DNA from: Calditrichota bacterium
GTDB lineage: Bacteria > Zhuqueibacterota > Zhuqueibacteria > Zhuqueibacterales > Geothermadaptataceae
Direction: 5' to 3'
DNA: 64,000 nucleotides
NCBI GenBank assembly: GCA_008501765.1
Contig: QQUE01000012.1
Coordinates: 496,001 to 560,000 of the forward strand
Shown: in pieces, positions 1 to 8,448 of the stretch
Layout of the letters: every line of letters begins with the position of its first letter
Numbering within the stretch: the first letter of the stretch is position 1
Made by a program: the position numbers and the translations under genes
Notes under the pieces: model-generated
Seen by the model: the letters and a program-made list of their open reading frames with translations, nothing else
The model's database searches: none
What the model was told of the DNA's origin: nothing

Positions 1-3
1 AAT

Positions 4-999
4 TCACCCCTGTGTACGCTCGTTATACCGGTTCATGATATCTTTCCAGTTTGTAAAAATGATGCCCTCGTTTGTCAGGAAATCTTTAACGACGGGATCG
101 GCAAACATTTCGTACTCCCAAATTCGTTGCTGCCAGGAATTGGTGATGGTTTTCAGATTATCCGAACCGACAGAAGGGTGAAAAATAATCTCATTAATTC
201 CCGGTTTCATTTCCTTGACTTGATCGAAAAATTGCTGCCGTTTTTCTTCGTATGTTGGCGCACCTGACACGCTATGAAAATCGTCTAATTTAGGCAATTT
301 ATATTCAGAAATAAGCGCGATTAGTCCATCGGTTATTGGATATCCCTGCGCACGAAATTTCTCAGCCACCTCGTCTTGCATGTTGATGGCCATGGCGGGA
401 ATGCCGTATTCTTCCGCCACTTTCAAATAGGCGGCGGTGAAATCGTAACTGGCAAAGAGAGTGCCCATGTGTGTATCGAGATGCCCGGGTTTTATGCCAG
501 CTTCGAGGGCTTTCTCAACCTGAGCACGGATCTCTGTTTCAACTTCAGCTGCGGAGGCGTTTTGCACCACCGACATCACATCGTGCCACATTTTTCCTTC
601 GGCATCGACCAATCCGGGAACATTCTCCGCACCGGCCACAGGTCCCCAGCGCCAGGTTTTCCATTCGCTGGTCAGAGTCAAATGCAAGCCGACGTCTTTA
701 GCGGGATTTTCTCTGTACCACGCAGCGAACTTATCAAAATATTCGCATGGAACCATCACCGCCGCCGATTGAATATGATCACCGGCTAACTGTACCATGC
801 CTGCCTGATTCGCCTCGTCACACATGCCGATATCATCCGCATGCATAATCAGCACAACTTTATCTTTGGGGAATCCCAGTTTCTCGCCCCAGGTGTCGCC
901 TGTTAGTGTTTGGTTCTTCATTAAATTATCATCTTGCTTACACGCCAAAGTCATCAGAAAAAAACACAACATCAGAAGTCCGCTTATGCTCAATTTCAT
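4..999 (-). CDS. ChbG/YdjC-family carbohydrate deacetylase, putative lipoprotein
   Basis: 331 aa. Members of this family are metal-dependent enzymes that remove acetyl groups from oligosaccharides such as chitobiose. The family's metal-binding signatures are visible: HADD near residue 53, an HxDxH-type stretch in GHLDTHMG, and a late FHPS motif. The N-terminus is a hydrophobic signal ending in TLAC, an imperfect lipobox, so the enzyme is probably anchored outside the cytoplasm. A longer reading from 1065 is open, but the ATG at 999 has a strong AGGTGGAGG ribosome site and avoids overlap with the upstream glycosidase gene, whose stop lies 34 bases away. The two genes are probably one operon acting on the same glycan. 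The fold assignment is firm; the substrate is not known. Confidence 0.85.
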   Translation of the reverse strand: MKLSISGLLMLCFFLMTLACKQDDNLMKNQTLTGDTWGEKLGFPKDKVVLIMHADDIGMCDEANQAGMVQLAGDHIQSAAVMVPCEYFDKFAAWYRENPAKDVGLHLTLTSEWKTWRWGPVAGAENVPGLVDAEGKMWHDVMSVVQNASAAEVETEIRAQVEKALEAGIKPGHLDTHMGTLFASYDFTAAYLKVAEEYGIPAMAINMQDEVAEKFRAQGYPITDGLIALISEYKLPKLDDFHSVSGAPTYEEKRQQFFDQVKEMKPGINEIIFHPSVGSDNLKTITNSWQQRIWEYEMFADPVVKDFLTNEGIIFTNWKDIMNRYNERTQG

Positions 1000-1033
1000 T
1001 AAATCAGTCCTCCACCTTTTCTTAAAATACAGA

Positions 1034-2797
1034 TTAAAAATCGATTTGGTAATTGCCATTTTCATATAAATCAGTTGTTATTTTTAATCGCTGTTTCGTC
1101 GCATCATAGTTCCAATTCCGCACCGGTTTGAGGGATTTATTATCCAGTAAAACGGTTTTGGGTTTATCTGCGGTGGCGATGAGAAGAATGTGTGGCATTT
1201 TGTGTCCAGTAAATTTCACATTTATCTGTTTGTTCTTCTGCTCCACCGCAACGGTCGTTTCTCCGCCATTGTCAGGATGGAACACTTGGATCTTATTTTT
1301 GTCATGCGGATAAATAAGCCATGTCAAATATCCGGCAGAATTTTGATCGCCAAATCCGGTGTAATCGCGCTTGATATTCAGCGGAATAATGGCGCCATCG
1401 CGAACAAAAAACGGATATTCATCAAGCGGGAAATCGCGTGCCACTTTATTGCCACCGTCTATTATTCCACGGTCATCAAAAAAATAGCGCCAGCGGCCAG
1501 GCGGCAGAACCACTTCCTGGTGAAATGAATCCTGAAAAATCGGCGCCACAAAAAAATCATCGCCAAAGAAATAGTTGTAATCTATGCCTGTCGAGCGCTG
1601 CAAAACTTTACCACCAGCATGGGCTGAAACGACATAATTATAAATATAGGGCACCAATTCGGTGTGCAACCAGGAAAATTTTCGAATGATTTGCAGCTCG
1701 GTTTGACTGCGTTTCCAAAGGGCTCGTTCCCCGTGGCCACCATTTAAAAACAGACCACAAAATGTTGAAAACTGGGCCCAACGGATGTACAAATTCGCCG
1801 GGATTTCTCTCCCGGAAAAACCTGCAACATCAGAGCCGATTATATTGTAACCAAGTTTTGCACTGTTCAAAATGTCTTTAATCGCTGTTTCCAGTCCTTC
1901 ACTGCCACCAAAAATTTTATCACCGAAGCCATCTTCGTTTTCAATTTCCGGCGCTTGCCAGATATGTTCCTGATCACCAACCCACGTCACCGGCGCGGCA
2001 TCGATTGGAGCAAATCCTTCCGGGTGAATAAAATCGCCGTCGAGTGCGCGCGCAAGTGTCACGAACTCGGGATTTTGTTTTTTTCCATGCAGGTACTCTT
2101 CGCGGTAGTACGAATCCATGTACTGGCGCGTTGTCATTATTCCTGAATAGCTCCTCAGATACGGCACCGGCAAGCCGAGAAAACGGCTCGAAAAGAATGT
2201 TGCTGTTCCATCCAATTTCCAGCCATCGATTCCCAGGTCGAATAGATTTTGCTGCTGTGCCTGCCACCATTTTTTGGCTGCTGGATTGCTGTAATCGATA
2301 AATCCGCCGCGCCCCTTCCACCATTTGGATTGAAGTTTTCCACCAGCCAAAAAGTCAATTTCAGCAACCCCATCGTACCATACCTGTGAATTTTTAATCG
2401 CCGTATCTTTGCTGAAACTGTTGACCATGCTGGTCATCCACAAAACAACACGATAGCCATCATTTTCAAGCTGACGAAACCATTTATCAGGCTGTGGATA
2501 GCGCAGCGTATCGACTTCAAAATCATTGTAGCGTGTACTCCAGGGGCTGTCGATTAAAATTGTGCGCACCGGAATATCGTGTTCAGCATAGCCGCGAAGC
2601 AATTCATCGACACGTTCGGCTGTGTTGACATCATCTTCCCAGAGCCAACACTCCAATGCCCAGGCTGGCGTTAGCGGTGGATTGCCATGACGCTCGGAAT
2701 TGAAGGGCATTCCCCAAAACGGCCAAATCCAAAGGAAATAAAAAAGGCCAAAGAGAACGAGCAAAAGTACAAGTAAAATTTTTAACACTTTTAGCAC
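1034..2797 (-). CDS. Glycoside hydrolase family 31 (alpha-glucosidase/alpha-xylosidase-like)
   Basis: 587 aa, GTG start. GH31 enzymes hydrolyse alpha-linked glucosides or xylosides by retention. The catalytic TIM barrel occupies most of the protein: the nucleophile motif is DGWKLDG (Asp about 196) and the probable acid/base aspartate lies in IGSDVAGFSG (about 323). The N-terminal 25 residues are a single hydrophobic helix, so the enzyme is membrane-anchored or exported. It is shorter than classical GH31 members because the N-terminal beta-sandwich is reduced; the C-terminal beta domains are present. A second GTG three codons downstream is an alternative start; the ribosome site is weak (CAGGTAG). 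It lies directly upstream of the deacetylase gene, consistent with stepwise trimming of a decorated oligosaccharide. Specificity cannot be read from the sequence. Confidence 0.88.
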   Translation of the reverse strand: MLKVLKILLVLLLVLFGLFYFLWIWPFWGMPFNSERHGNPPLTPAWALECWLWEDDVNTAERVDELLRGYAEHDIPVRTILIDSPWSTRYNDFEVDTLRYPQPDKWFRQLENDGYRVVLWMTSMVNSFSKDTAIKNSQVWYDGVAEIDFLAGGKLQSKWWKGRGGFIDYSNPAAKKWWQAQQQNLFDLGIDGWKLDGTATFFSSRFLGLPVPYLRSYSGIMTTRQYMDSYYREEYLHGKKQNPEFVTLARALDGDFIHPEGFAPIDAAPVTWVGDQEHIWQAPEIENEDGFGDKIFGGSEGLETAIKDILNSAKLGYNIIGSDVAGFSGREIPANLYIRWAQFSTFCGLFLNGGHGERALWKRSQTELQIIRKFSWLHTELVPYIYNYVVSAHAGGKVLQRSTGIDYNYFFGDDFFVAPIFQDSFHQEVVLPPGRWRYFFDDRGIIDGGNKVARDFPLDEYPFFVRDGAIIPLNIKRDYTGFGDQNSAGYLTWLIYPHDKNKIQVFHPDNGGETTVAVEQKNKQINVKFTGHKMPHILLIATADKPKTVLLDNKSLKPVRNWNYDATKQRLKITTDLYENGNYQIDF

Positions 2798-2904
2798 AAA
2801 TACTACCTGTAATATTTCTACTTCAATAAGGAAAGCTAAACAATGGAATATTAACTACTTGGAAATTGATTGTTGCATGTTGTTTATTGGCTATTGATTC
2901 TTTT

Positions 2905-3330
2905 TCAATGGGTCGTCGTACCGTCGTGCAAATCCGTGAACACCTTGTCCACCGGTTCCCAGAGTTCGATTTTATTGCCTTCGGCATCCAGAATATGGAT
3001 AAATTTTCCGTATTCGTAGGTTTCGAGTTCATCGACGATTTCCACGCCCGCAGCTTTTAAATCTTCGATGAGCGCTTCGATATTTTCCACCCGGTAATTG
3101 ATCATAAATTCGCGCTTCGACGGATCAAAATATTTTGTATCTTGCGGGAAAGGACTCCACTGCAAATAGCCTTTTTGTTCCGGGTTATCCGTGCTGCGAA
3201 ACTCAAACAACGAGCCATATTCGTTGGTTTTCAAACCAAGATTTTTCTGATACCAATCTTTCATTTTATCCACATCTTTGCATTTAAAAAAAATACCACC
3301 GATGCCCGTTACTTTTTTTCGCTCTGCCAT
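2905..3330 (-). CDS. VOC (glyoxalase/bleomycin-resistance) superfamily protein
   Basis: 141 aa. Single-unit vicinal-oxygen-chelate fold: an N-terminal beta-alpha-beta stretch (GGIFFKCKDVDKMKDWYQKN), a central 'FMINYRVENIEALIEDLKAAG' type segment and the closing 'DAEGNKIELWEP' motif whose glutamate is the usual metal ligand. The family includes glyoxalase I, dioxygenases and resistance proteins; close relatives of this size are often annotated as glyoxalase-like and have no known substrate. No signal peptide, so cytosolic. The ATG has an AAAGGA ribosome site. It stands alone between the glycosidase and the phosphodiesterase genes with about 100 bases on either side. The fold is confident, the function open. 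Confidence 0.8.
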   Translation of the reverse strand: MAERKKVTGIGGIFFKCKDVDKMKDWYQKNLGLKTNEYGSLFEFRSTDNPEQKGYLQWSPFPQDTKYFDPSKREFMINYRVENIEALIEDLKAAGVEIVDELETYEYGKFIHILDAEGNKIELWEPVDKVFTDLHDGTTTH

Positions 3331-3416
3331 TATTGATCCTTTTTTAATCCTGATATTGTCTCAGCGGAGCACAAAATTTAGAATTACTTTAAATTGTAAA
3401 TGAGCCACCGAAGAGA

Positions 3417-4295
3417 TTAGTTTTTGCGAGATTTAACCAGTGCAATAAGTTTTTCTGGATGATCAGTTTGAATGCCATCAACACCGAGATCGATTGCTTT
3501 TTCCCAACTTTCCGGACCATCTTCATCGGCAATCACCAGGGCTTTATTCGTGTGGGCTAATTTAATAAAATTTTTGGAAATAACATCGCAATATGTCGCG
3601 ATCAGCGGTGGGTGCAGCAGTTCGATCAATTCGGACAAATTTTCTGCTGGGCCCGGATCAGGCATTATCAGGCAGGCAGAGCATAATCGCTGTAATTTTT
3701 TAATTTGCGAGTGGCGGGAAAAGGGTAAATACCAGAGAACCTGATTTTCCATTTCGTATTTCTGAATGAGCTGCAATAACGCTGGAATTTCTGCATCTTT
3801 CACATCCAAATAAATGCCAATGCGATTTTTGCAGAGCATCAAAATCTCTTCAAAAGTCGGAATACGGGTGCCTCGCCAATTTTCAGCAAATTTTTCGCCG
3901 ATGTCCAATGCACGCAATTCCTGCAAGGATTTGTCTTTTACTTTTCCCGTGGCTGCGTTGACATAAGCGTCTATTTCATCATTATGAATGCTGACCAATT
4001 GAATATCTTTTGTGGTGCGAATATCGACTTCGACAAAATCACAGCCGAGCTCGATGGCTTTTTCATAGGCAGGCAGTGAATTTTCCGGAATGCCCTTGTG
4101 TGCCCCGCGGTGGGCTACAACATAAACATTGCCATTTTTAGGTGGTTGGATCGATATTGTGGTCTGATTTTCGACTGAATTGTTGGAGATTTGTGCTGCA
4201 ACTGGAGAAATCAGGCTTGCAGTGGGGACTGCAAAAATTAGAGATGCGATTGCACAAAATCTACCGAACCGTTTCATTTTTACCAGTTCATCCAT
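3417..4295 (-). CDS. Glycerophosphodiester phosphodiesterase, exported
   Basis: 292 aa. GDPD enzymes split glycerophosphodiesters into glycerol-3-phosphate and an alcohol. The family signatures are clear: VAHRGAHKGIPENS (catalytic HR...EN), FVEVDIRTTKD (metal-binding ExD) and SIHND (catalytic His). A Sec signal peptide ending near VAAQ places it in the periplasm. The start is ambiguous: ATG at 4295 or ATG at 4277 (six codons later, giving a more typical signal peptide); neither has a convincing ribosome site. The spacer to the following unknown membrane-protein gene is only about 25 bases, so the two may be cotranscribed. Role: probably scavenging glycerol phosphate from degraded phospholipids. 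Confidence 0.88.
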   Translation of the reverse strand: MDELVKMKRFGRFCAIASLIFAVPTASLISPVAAQISNNSVENQTTISIQPPKNGNVYVVAHRGAHKGIPENSLPAYEKAIELGCDFVEVDIRTTKDIQLVSIHNDEIDAYVNAATGKVKDKSLQELRALDIGEKFAENWRGTRIPTFEEILMLCKNRIGIYLDVKDAEIPALLQLIQKYEMENQVLWYLPFSRHSQIKKLQRLCSACLIMPDPGPAENLSELIELLHPPLIATYCDVISKNFIKLAHTNKALVIADEDGPESWEKAIDLGVDGIQTDHPEKLIALVKSRKN

Positions 4296-4320
4296 AATTC
4301 AGAAACAAATTAATTAGCCG

Positions 4321-5283
4321 CTAATTAGACTGTAAAACAGGCGCTTGCGCTTCCGGTATCCTGCCGTCAATCCACATATGAATCCGGTAAATATTTTTTC
4401 GTAAATCCTTCGCCTGTTTCGATAATTCTTTGGTGTAATCTCTTAAACTTAAATCGTCCGGATTTTCATCATTGCGCAAACTTTCGATTGCCCGAAAGTG
4501 CGCTACTACCACGGCTTGCCACATGATTCCGCAGGAGTGAATGGATAACAATTCTTCCTCAAGAATTTTGCGCCTGCGATTGTTGCCGATGATTCTCAAC
4601 ACAATTATCAGCATTACAAAAAGTGTGATTAGCACTGCCGTTAGCTGTAAATAAACATTACCTGCGAGCGTTCCCCATACTTGATAAATCATCGCAAATA
4701 TCGAAATACAAGCGAGCGAAATCATCAAATAAAATACAAAAAGCATGGTTTTCAGGTAACTTCCAGCGTGATAATCACCATCATGCCCGACTAATTTCGA
4801 AGGGATAAACCATTCGTATTCTCCCCGATCTTCCGCAATTTCGTGAATATTGCGCTTGTTCGGGAAGAAATCACGTGTTCGATATAAAAATCGAAATTGT
4901 GTTGCCTGGACGACCCGCCAGGCCCGCACAGCCTCTTCCCAGCCTATCTCCCGCATTTTGCTTTGCCAGCCGTTTTCCTTGTCAGTCAAATGAAGCGTGC
5001 GCTGCAAATGCAATTCGTAACCAAAATGACGGTTTGCAGTGGCATATTTGTAGGTGCCGATGCGCGCAACGACCAACAATAGTATAATAACACCAAAGCT
5101 CGACAAGGCAATTGCCGGAAATTCAATCTGGTAGCGGGCTACGGCGCCCAGAACTGCCGTGGAAAAAGCGAGTGCCTGAAAGGAAAACCGGGTAAAACAA
5201 TCTTTCACGTTTTGCGCTTCTCGTCGCAGCATATCAATTAAACTGGCTTCATCGAATTGATACTGAGCATTTGATTTTGACAT
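4321..5283 (-). CDS. Unknown four-helix membrane protein
   Basis: 320 aa; I do not recognise a named family. Two pairs of hydrophobic helices are visible, at about residues 35-77 and 180-233. They are separated by a soluble loop rich in aromatic and charged residues (a WEEAVRAWRVVQATQFRFLYR stretch), and a charged C-terminal tail of about 85 residues follows. The start is well supported by AAAGGAGG nine bases upstream of the ATG. Its stop is about 25 bases before the phosphodiesterase gene start, suggesting one transcript. No catalytic motif was seen; a structural or signalling role at the inner membrane is possible but unproven. Confidence 0.75.
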   Translation of the reverse strand: MSKSNAQYQFDEASLIDMLRREAQNVKDCFTRFSFQALAFSTAVLGAVARYQIEFPAIALSSFGVIILLLVVARIGTYKYATANRHFGYELHLQRTLHLTDKENGWQSKMREIGWEEAVRAWRVVQATQFRFLYRTRDFFPNKRNIHEIAEDRGEYEWFIPSKLVGHDGDYHAGSYLKTMLFVFYLMISLACISIFAMIYQVWGTLAGNVYLQLTAVLITLFVMLIIVLRIIGNNRRRKILEEELLSIHSCGIMWQAVVVAHFRAIESLRNDENPDDLSLRDYTKELSKQAKDLRKNIYRIHMWIDGRIPEAQAPVLQSN

Positions 5284-5343
5284 AATGCAATTCCTCCTTT
5301 AAATTGAATTCACATTATAAATCAGGCACGCGCATGCAGCAGT

Positions 5344-7671
5344 CTACTTTATAAATCCGTGATACAATCCCATATAATACGGCAAGAGAAAAATTGTGCC
5401 GTCGCCTAATCCGTGGCCATTGCCACCAGACTGCACACGCCACACATCGTGATTATAGTGATTGTAATAACTCTCATCAACAGGGATTACTTTGCCATTG
5501 CTGCGGTAGGCTTTGCCCACAAAACTATTTTCGTCAAAGCCCTCATTGGAGGGGTGCAGCGTGACAAGATCAATGCGCTGGCTGTTATCGTGGCGCCAGT
5601 TCACCCGGTCAAGCGGGATGCGTTTCAGTGTAAAAATTGCATCTTCCAGCCAGCCGTCAGAGGGATCCATCGCATGTGTACCGTAAGCATCAGTATAAGT
5701 TAAACCCGGATTCACCGCCGCGATGATAAAATTAAAAAACGGGTTCATTTCCGGCTCTTCGATCTTCCAGCTATCCCACAGAGACATGGCGTAAATCGAC
5801 AGCCATTCCGGATTTTTTTCATATTTCAGCAAATGATAGTAGGCCATAAATGCCATCTCATCATCAGACTGATTGCCTGTACCAACGCCATGGTGGTATT
5901 TTTGCCGCATCAAATTTTGATTGTAGCTGTGGTTTTCGATCAAATCTTTTTTGATTTTACCGTATTTTGCATCGCCGGTCACATGCTCGGCAATAGCAAG
6001 ATAGGACAACATGCTGAGAGAATTCAAGCCGCGCTCGACAAACCAGTATTTGCTAAAATTGACTTCTTTGGGGCTAAATCGGGACCAGCGTGTCGGTTTG
6101 CCATCGTGATCGACGAGCTGAAAATCATGATCGATGAGGTGGTCGGTGAGCGCTTTTACCTGTTCGCGCACGGCTGCTTTTTCTTCTTCAGTTTTGGCGA
6201 CGAGGTCAAAATAAAGGGCATATAAAAAATAATGGCCGTCCAATTCATCCGAGCTGGTGTCGGTTTTCCAGTACCACTTGCCGTCTTTGCTCGTTGGCCA
6301 GCGCGGCTCGTAAACTTTCCATAATTTATCGCGGTTTTTCTGATTTTCCCTGTCGCGTTCAATTCGCCCCTCATTGGGATTGTGACCATCCGTCGGTAAA
6401 ATTGTCCGGGCAACAAATCCTTTCGGTGGCGAATGTTTGGCATTTTCCGTGACTTTGCGCAGAAACTCCATCGCTTTAAAAGCTTTGGTTGCCCGTTTTT
6501 TCGCCAATGGATCTTTGGTAGCGCCGTAGGCAAAACACTCGCCGGCACCGTACATGCTGGTCCACAAACCATCGTTGTCGCTATCATGTTTGCGGACATT
6601 TTTCTTCACCCCGGCTTCGGGCAAACCGACTTCCAGGACATATTCATAGGGCGTACGGCGGTGATAGCGATCGATTTCGTCCTCATAAAATTTGGCTTTT
6701 TCTGCTAAAGTCATGGCACGGCGTTCGATTAAACTCAATCCCTTTTTTGTTGCGATCCAGGCATCACCATTTTTATTTACTGCAATATCAGTGATATGAT
6801 CATCTGCTACCCAGCGTTTTCCCTGCCGATAGGCCCAATGGGAACCATCATAGCGGATCGCGCCTTTGGTTGTGCCGAACCAAACCACGCCATTTTCACC
6901 TGCTGCAGCAGCAGTAAAATCATCGTAGGGCAATCCCTCGGTGCCGGTAAAAAGAGACCAGTTTTCATCCAGGCACCCAACACCCTGGGGACTCGCAAAC
7001 CACAGTCTTCCTTTGCTGTCAGAAAAAGCAGCGCGAACATCGACAGGCGCCCAACTTTTATTTCCTGAACGTGGAAAAATCGCTTTGCTTGCTTTTTTCT
7101 TTGTGTCCAATTTCATCAGCCCGCGGTCGGTTGCAGCGATTATTTTTCCACTTTTTGTGAGTGTCATTTGGTAGATCGCGTACTCTTCAAGCCCAACTAA
7201 TTTTGGTTTGGCTTGGCTTTTCAACTCAATTGCATAAATGCCAGAGTTCGATCCGAGAAATAGCTTTTTTTCCGAAGGCAGAAGCGCTGTGCATGAAAAT
7301 TTCTCCGGCAATTGAATTTGCCTTTCAATTTTCTTACCCATTAATTCGTAAATAAGTGTTGATGATTTATCTTTAGCTAAAACAAATACTTTATCACCCT
7401 GAATTTCAATGGCTGTGATTGAATGTTCAGCCAGTTCTGACACAATTTGCCATTTTTTGTTAACATAAACTGCTAATCCCTTTTCAGTGCCAACATACGC
7501 AGCATCTGCAACACCTACTGCTACTGCGTTCACCTCATTTGCAGGCAGCCCGTCATTTACTAAAAAATAAGTTCGCACTTCTTGCTGGAACGTTCCAACC
7601 TTAATTGATTCACTACAGAAAACTGCAGTTGCACTCAAAGTGAGAATGAACAAGGATTTCCAGATTTTCAT
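5344..7671 (-). CDS. Secreted beta-propeller plus alpha-helical domain protein
   Basis: 775 aa. The N-terminal half (about 25-325) is a beta-propeller of the 'two-component regulator propeller' type, with repeated units such as GKLWFASPQGVGCLDENW-like and GDAWIATKKGLSLIE. No kinase follows. The C-terminal half (about 335-775) is alpha-helical with conserved aromatics (DGLWTSMYGAGECFAYG), resembling the alpha/alpha-toroid folds of glycosidases and polysaccharide lyases, though I cannot name the family. A Sec signal peptide (ending near VFCSES) predicts export. The ATG at 7671 is preferred over an in-frame TTG four codons upstream because GGAGATAAAC precedes it. Possible roles: a surface polysaccharide enzyme with a propeller scaffold, or a binding protein. 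Confidence 0.75.
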   Translation of the reverse strand: MKIWKSLFILTLSATAVFCSESIKVGTFQQEVRTYFLVNDGLPANEVNAVAVGVADAAYVGTEKGLAVYVNKKWQIVSELAEHSITAIEIQGDKVFVLAKDKSSTLIYELMGKKIERQIQLPEKFSCTALLPSEKKLFLGSNSGIYAIELKSQAKPKLVGLEEYAIYQMTLTKSGKIIAATDRGLMKLDTKKKASKAIFPRSGNKSWAPVDVRAAFSDSKGRLWFASPQGVGCLDENWSLFTGTEGLPYDDFTAAAAGENGVVWFGTTKGAIRYDGSHWAYRQGKRWVADDHITDIAVNKNGDAWIATKKGLSLIERRAMTLAEKAKFYEDEIDRYHRRTPYEYVLEVGLPEAGVKKNVRKHDSDNDGLWTSMYGAGECFAYGATKDPLAKKRATKAFKAMEFLRKVTENAKHSPPKGFVARTILPTDGHNPNEGRIERDRENQKNRDKLWKVYEPRWPTSKDGKWYWKTDTSSDELDGHYFLYALYFDLVAKTEEEKAAVREQVKALTDHLIDHDFQLVDHDGKPTRWSRFSPKEVNFSKYWFVERGLNSLSMLSYLAIAEHVTGDAKYGKIKKDLIENHSYNQNLMRQKYHHGVGTGNQSDDEMAFMAYYHLLKYEKNPEWLSIYAMSLWDSWKIEEPEMNPFFNFIIAAVNPGLTYTDAYGTHAMDPSDGWLEDAIFTLKRIPLDRVNWRHDNSQRIDLVTLHPSNEGFDENSFVGKAYRSNGKVIPVDESYYNHYNHDVWRVQSGGNGHGLGDGTIFLLPYYMGLYHGFIK

Positions 7672-7771
7672 GTTTATCTCCAAAATTAGTAAGTTAATCT
7701 GCTATCCCGCAAAATGGTACAAGACCAAATTCCTGGTCGAAAGGGATCAATTAGTAAGGCATATTTCGCAG

Positions 7772-7814
7772 AAAAAAAGCGGGTATCCGTTTGTCTGTTC
7801 GCGGACACCCAGCG
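7772..7814 (-). terminator. Rho-independent terminator of the cytochrome operon
   Basis: Read on the minus strand, a GC-rich stem (GCTGGGTGTCCG pairing imperfectly with CGGATACCCGC) is followed at once by seven T residues. It lies 8 bases beyond the stop of the b-type cytochrome gene and closes the two-gene heme operon. Confidence 0.75.
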
Positions 7815-7821
7815 TAAATTT

Positions 7822-8436
7822 TTATTTTATAGACTTTGACTTTGCTTTCTTAGCAGGTTTGATTTTTAGCAGAGTTAGATAATAAATATGCATTAAAATG
7901 ATTACGACAAGTAGCAGGGCACCGTATTTATGAAGAGAAATCAACACTTGTTGCGCCGAACTTCCAGCGACAGGGAACATGCTCAAAGCACTTGAAAGAA
8001 TTACCAGTACACCCAGAAAAAGCACGCTCCAGAAACATAATTTTATTTTCATAATGAGCCTGTTTTTCTCACCGCTGTACCTTTGTGCATAGGACCAGTA
8101 CAGCGCCACCAGCGCCAGCGATATTGCAAAAAACGGTGCCGCTGTCATGTGCAAAATCAAAAGAAAGCCAGACATATTTTGATTGAAAAGCCAGGGTTGG
8201 ATTAAACCGGTTAAAGCGAGCACAACTACTAAATCAAGGCCCAGGAAATAGCTCAGATTGCGAATCGTTTTTTTGCTCAACCAACCATTTTTGGGAGCAG
8301 CAGACCAGGCTTCGACCGCTTCCTGCCACCAGTGTTTTATAGTCGATCCGATCGGATAATTTGCCACCTGCAATGCGGAAATCAGTCCGCCAATGGCAAT
8401 GATAATTACAGAAAATGAGACTATCGAAAAAAACAT
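7822..8436 (-). CDS. Membrane b-type cytochrome subunit
   Basis: 204 aa with about five transmembrane helices (near 4-22, 63-83, 90-115, 133-155, 166-190). Histidines placed in or at the ends of helices (H96 in LILHM, H169 in SLHKYG, H183 in LMHIYY) are typical heme b ligands of FdnI/cytochrome-b561-like quinone-linked subunits. The gene follows the seven-heme cytochrome gene by only 12 bases and its ATG has an AAAGGA ribosome site, so the two proteins very probably form a complex that passes electrons between the quinone pool and the periplasmic hemes. Family identity is from the histidine pattern and neighbourhood, not from a strong signature. Confidence 0.75.
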   Translation of the reverse strand: MFFSIVSFSVIIIAIGGLISALQVANYPIGSTIKHWWQEAVEAWSAAPKNGWLSKKTIRNLSYFLGLDLVVVLALTGLIQPWLFNQNMSGFLLILHMTAAPFFAISLALVALYWSYAQRYSGEKNRLIMKIKLCFWSVLFLGVLVILSSALSMFPVAGSSAQQVLISLHKYGALLLVVIILMHIYYLTLLKIKPAKKAKSKSIK

Positions 8437-8448
8437 GCAATTTATCCT

